Assembly (NCBI GenBank): GCA_964244885.1
Contig: CAXTKD010000014.1
Location: 1 to 64,000 of the forward strand
Direction of reading: 5' to 3'
DNA: 64,000 bases
Source: CAXTKD01 sp964244885
Lineage (GTDB): Bacteria; Pseudomonadota; Alphaproteobacteria; Sphingomonadales; Sphingomonadaceae
The position numbers and the translations under genes are program-made. The notes under the pieces were generated by a model. The model had not been told where the DNA came from and ran no database searches. It saw nothing but the letters and a program-made list of their open reading frames with translations. Of the stretch, positions 62,164 to 64,000 are shown piece by piece (position 1 is the stretch's first letter; each line of letters begins with the position of its first letter).

Positions 62164-64000
62164 TGGCGAAGCAAAAGTCTCCGCGTGCGAAGCGGTGGAG
62201 CGCATTGGTTCGGCGAATTCCCTTTTGGATCACGCTGATCGCGGCGGGTCTGGGCGGTCCCCTGGCCGCCCAGCCCGTCACGGGGGAGCAGCATATCAAC
62301 GTGGCGCTCGTTGCCGAAAGCAACGCGCCCGCGCCGGGCAAGCAGACGACGATCGCGGTCGTGATGACGCCGCAACCGGGCTGGCACGGTTATTGGCGCA
62401 ACCCCGGCGATGCGGGGCTGGCACCCAAATTGACCTGGACATTGCCTGCCGGTGCCATTGCTGGCGACCCCGCCTACCCGACGCCCAAAGCGCTGCTCGT
62501 CACGGGCATCATGAACCATGTTTATGAAAAGCCCTACGCGCTGCTTGTGCCGCTGACGATTCCGCCGGGACTGGCGGCGGGGACATCGCTGCCGGTCAAG
62601 CTGGCGATGAGCTACCTCGTTTGCACGCTGGAACAGTGTGTGCCCGAGCAGGCGGCTGTCTCGACGACGCTGACCGTGGGTGATGGCAAAGCAGATTTGC
62701 CGGCAAGCGATCGCTTCGTCGCATGGCGCCGCGCGCTGCCGCAAAAGATTGCTGGCCAGACGAACTATTCGATCGTTGGCGGCAGGTTCCGGATGGTTGT
62801 GCCTTTGCCGCCGGGCAGCGACCCCATCGATCCCCATCTCTTTGTCGACGCCGCGGAGACGGTCGACTTTGCCGCGCCGCAAAGCGTGTCGCGGCTCGGC
62901 AACAGCCTGATCTTCGAGACCAAGGGAATCGCAGCGGTGGCGCAAGACCGCATTTCCGCCGTCGCATCTCTGGGCAATGATCAGGGCGTCGAGGTTGTTG
63001 CGGTGCCGGGTCCGGTCCCGGCGGCCGGAGCCCCGTTTCAGGGAGTCGCTTCGGAAAAGGCGGTTGCAGGCGAGGCACCGCAAAGCGTCGTCAGTTTGAC
63101 GTTCTTCGCCTTTTTGGGCGCCGTGCTTGGTGGGCTCATCCTCAATGTGATGCCCTGTGTCTTCCCTATTCTCAGCCTCAAGGCGCTGAGTCTCGCCAAA
63201 GGCAATCAGGACGATGCGGCCGCGCGGGTGGAGGCAGTTGCCTATACCGCCGGTGTCATCGCGATCTGCGTCGGGCTGGGCGCGCTCATCCTGGCGCTGC
63301 GGGCGGCAGGCGACCAGGTCGGCTGGGCGTTCCAGTTGCAAAAGCCGGGCGTTATTTTCGGCCTCATCCTGCTGGTTACCGCGATCGGCTTCAATCTTGC
63401 CGGCCTGTTCGAACTCGGGTCGTTCGGCGGCGGCTCGGGTCTGACCGCAAAACCGGGCGCGGCAGGCGCATTCTGGACCGGCGCACTGGCCGCGTTCGTC
63501 GCCACGCCCTGCACAGGGCCGTTCATGGCAGCGGCGTTGGGCGTAGCACTCGTTCTGCCACTCGCAGCGGCGCTGTTCATCTTCGCGGGCTTGGGGCTGG
63601 GCCTCGCGCTGCCGTTCCTTGCGATCGGCTTTATCCCCGCGGTGCGTCGCGCGCTGCCCAAGCCCGGTGCGTGGATGAACACATTCCGGCATGTGCTGGC
63701 GGTGCCGATGTTCGTGACGGCAATCGGGCTCGCATGGGTGCTGGGCAACCAGACGGGATCGTCCGGCGTCATCATCGCGCTCGGCGCGCTCCTTTTGCTT
63801 TCGCTTGGCCTATGGGCGATGGGATTGCGCCAGCGTGACATGAAGGAGCGCGCCTGGGTCCCGGCTGCGATTGCCGGAGTTCTCGCAATCAGTTTCGTCG
63901 GTGTTTTGCCGGCGACAGCAAGCGGGAAGACCAACGCGATAGCGGCGCGAAAGGACGTTCAGACGTTCGATCCTGCGCGGCTTGCGGCATTGCGCGCCGA
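62163..64000 (+). CDS. dsbD: DsbD/ScsB-like thiol:disulfide interchange protein (3' end outside window)
   Basis: At least 612 residues from the ATG at 62163, open to the window end. The N-terminal periplasmic domain has YLVCTLEQCVPE, a DsbD-alpha-like cysteine pair. The membrane domain carries the two redox cysteines in NVMPCVFPILSLKAL and ATPCTGPFMAAALG, followed by several hydrophobic helices. The C-terminal thioredoxin domain should lie beyond the window. It moves electrons from cytosolic thioredoxin to the periplasm, here to the coupled TlpA-like lipoprotein; the trxB at 40143 may feed thioredoxin. Confidence 0.88.
   Translation, partial: MAKQKSPRAKRWSALVRRIPFWITLIAAGLGGPLAAQPVTGEQHINVALVAESNAPAPGKQTTIAVVMTPQPGWHGYWRNPGDAGLAPKLTWTLPAGAIAGDPAYPTPKALLVTGIMNHVYEKPYALLVPLTIPPGLAAGTSLPVKLAMSYLVCTLEQCVPEQAAVSTTLTVGDGKADLPASDRFVAWRRALPQKIAGQTNYSIVGGRFRMVVPLPPGSDPIDPHLFVDAAETVDFAAPQSVSRLGNSLIFETKGIAAVAQDRISAVASLGNDQGVEVVAVPGPVPAAGAPFQGVASEKAVAGEAPQSVVSLTFFAFLGAVLGGLILNVMPCVFPILSLKALSLAKGNQDDAAARVEAVAYTAGVIAICVGLGALILALRAAGDQVGWAFQLQKPGVIFGLILLVTAIGFNLAGLFELGSFGGGSGLTAKPGAAGAFWTGALAAFVATPCTGPFMAAALGVALVLPLAAALFIFAGLGLGLALPFLAIGFIPAVRRALPKPGAWMNTFRHVLAVPMFVTAIGLAWVLGNQTGSSGVIIALGALLLLSLGLWAMGLRQRDMKERAWVPAAIAGVLAISFVGVLPATASGKTNAIAARKDVQTFDPARLAALRA

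Noticed and set aside
61974..63692. Long open frame (~570 codons) on the minus strand
   Set aside because: It lies antisense to the DsbD-like gene, whose redox-cysteine motifs and membrane segments are convincing; the minus-strand product is Arg/Gln-rich without a domain.

Overview
The window reads as a chromosome segment of a GC-rich alphaproteobacterium, most likely a member of the Sphingomonadales (inferred, not proven). The evidence is the alphaproteobacterial cell-cycle proteins TrcR and CpdR, small DUF1192 and DUF4112 proteins, two large TonB-dependent receptors, SapC, a paired acyl-CoA dehydrogenase and several families of long-armed palindromic intergenic repeats.

Positions 1 to about 39.8 kb are mostly housekeeping backbone. 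In order they hold: the end of pntB, sodC, an ABC exporter pair, an MBL hydrolase with a DUF4230 protein, nadA, a low-GC HEPN-like gene, a prolyl oligopeptidase-family enzyme, nadC, a heteromeric acyl-CoA dehydrogenase pair, a CIO-type bd oxidase (cydAB plus a 33-residue DUF2474 subunit), a quinone oxidoreductase, a GST, trcR, an MBL/acyl-CoA ligase pair, xseB-ispA, coaD, a secreted PPIase, a GNAT, queA-(EF-hand)-tgt, a diguanylate cyclase, a DEAD-box helicase, a dinJ-yafQ toxin-antitoxin, an SMP-30/TonB receptor pair, a D-2-hydroxyacid dehydrogenase, sapC, an N-formylglutamate amidohydrolase and cpdR.

A tRNA-Val(GAC) at 39.8 kb marks a break. Immediately after it lies a decayed IS3-family transposase. 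From there to the end of the window base composition and codon use are visibly less GC-rich. The genes become a catabolic island: thioredoxin reductase, a two-component flavin monooxygenase (acyl-CoA-dehydrogenase fold) with its flavin reductase, a cytochrome P450 with an EthD-like protein, an M24 (creatinase/prolidase-fold) protein, a CobW GTPase, a GntR/FCD regulator, a VOC protein, a fused E1 alpha-beta 2-oxoacid dehydrogenase with an atypical E2, an aldehyde dehydrogenase, a 3-hydroxyisobutyrate-dehydrogenase-like enzyme, a DUF3237 protein, an L-2-hydroxyglutarate-oxidase-like flavoprotein, a sigma-54 activator with an aromatic-sensing V4R domain, a TonB receptor, a cupin, a tandem-thioredoxin lipoprotein and a DsbD-like protein running off the end.

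The island looks co-regulated. A near-canonical sigma-54 promoter precedes the monooxygenase and fits the XylR/DmpR-type activator. A 10-bp motif, TTGGATRCAA (R = A or G), occurs seven times, in each of the three divergent promoter regions, and fits an operator for the GntR/FCD repressor. The likely logic is uptake by the TonB receptor, oxygenation by the P450 and/or flavin monooxygenase, then oxidation of keto and aldehyde fragments by the E1/E2, ALDH and dehydrogenases. The substrate cannot be named from sequence. I do not recognise this gene order as a described pathway.
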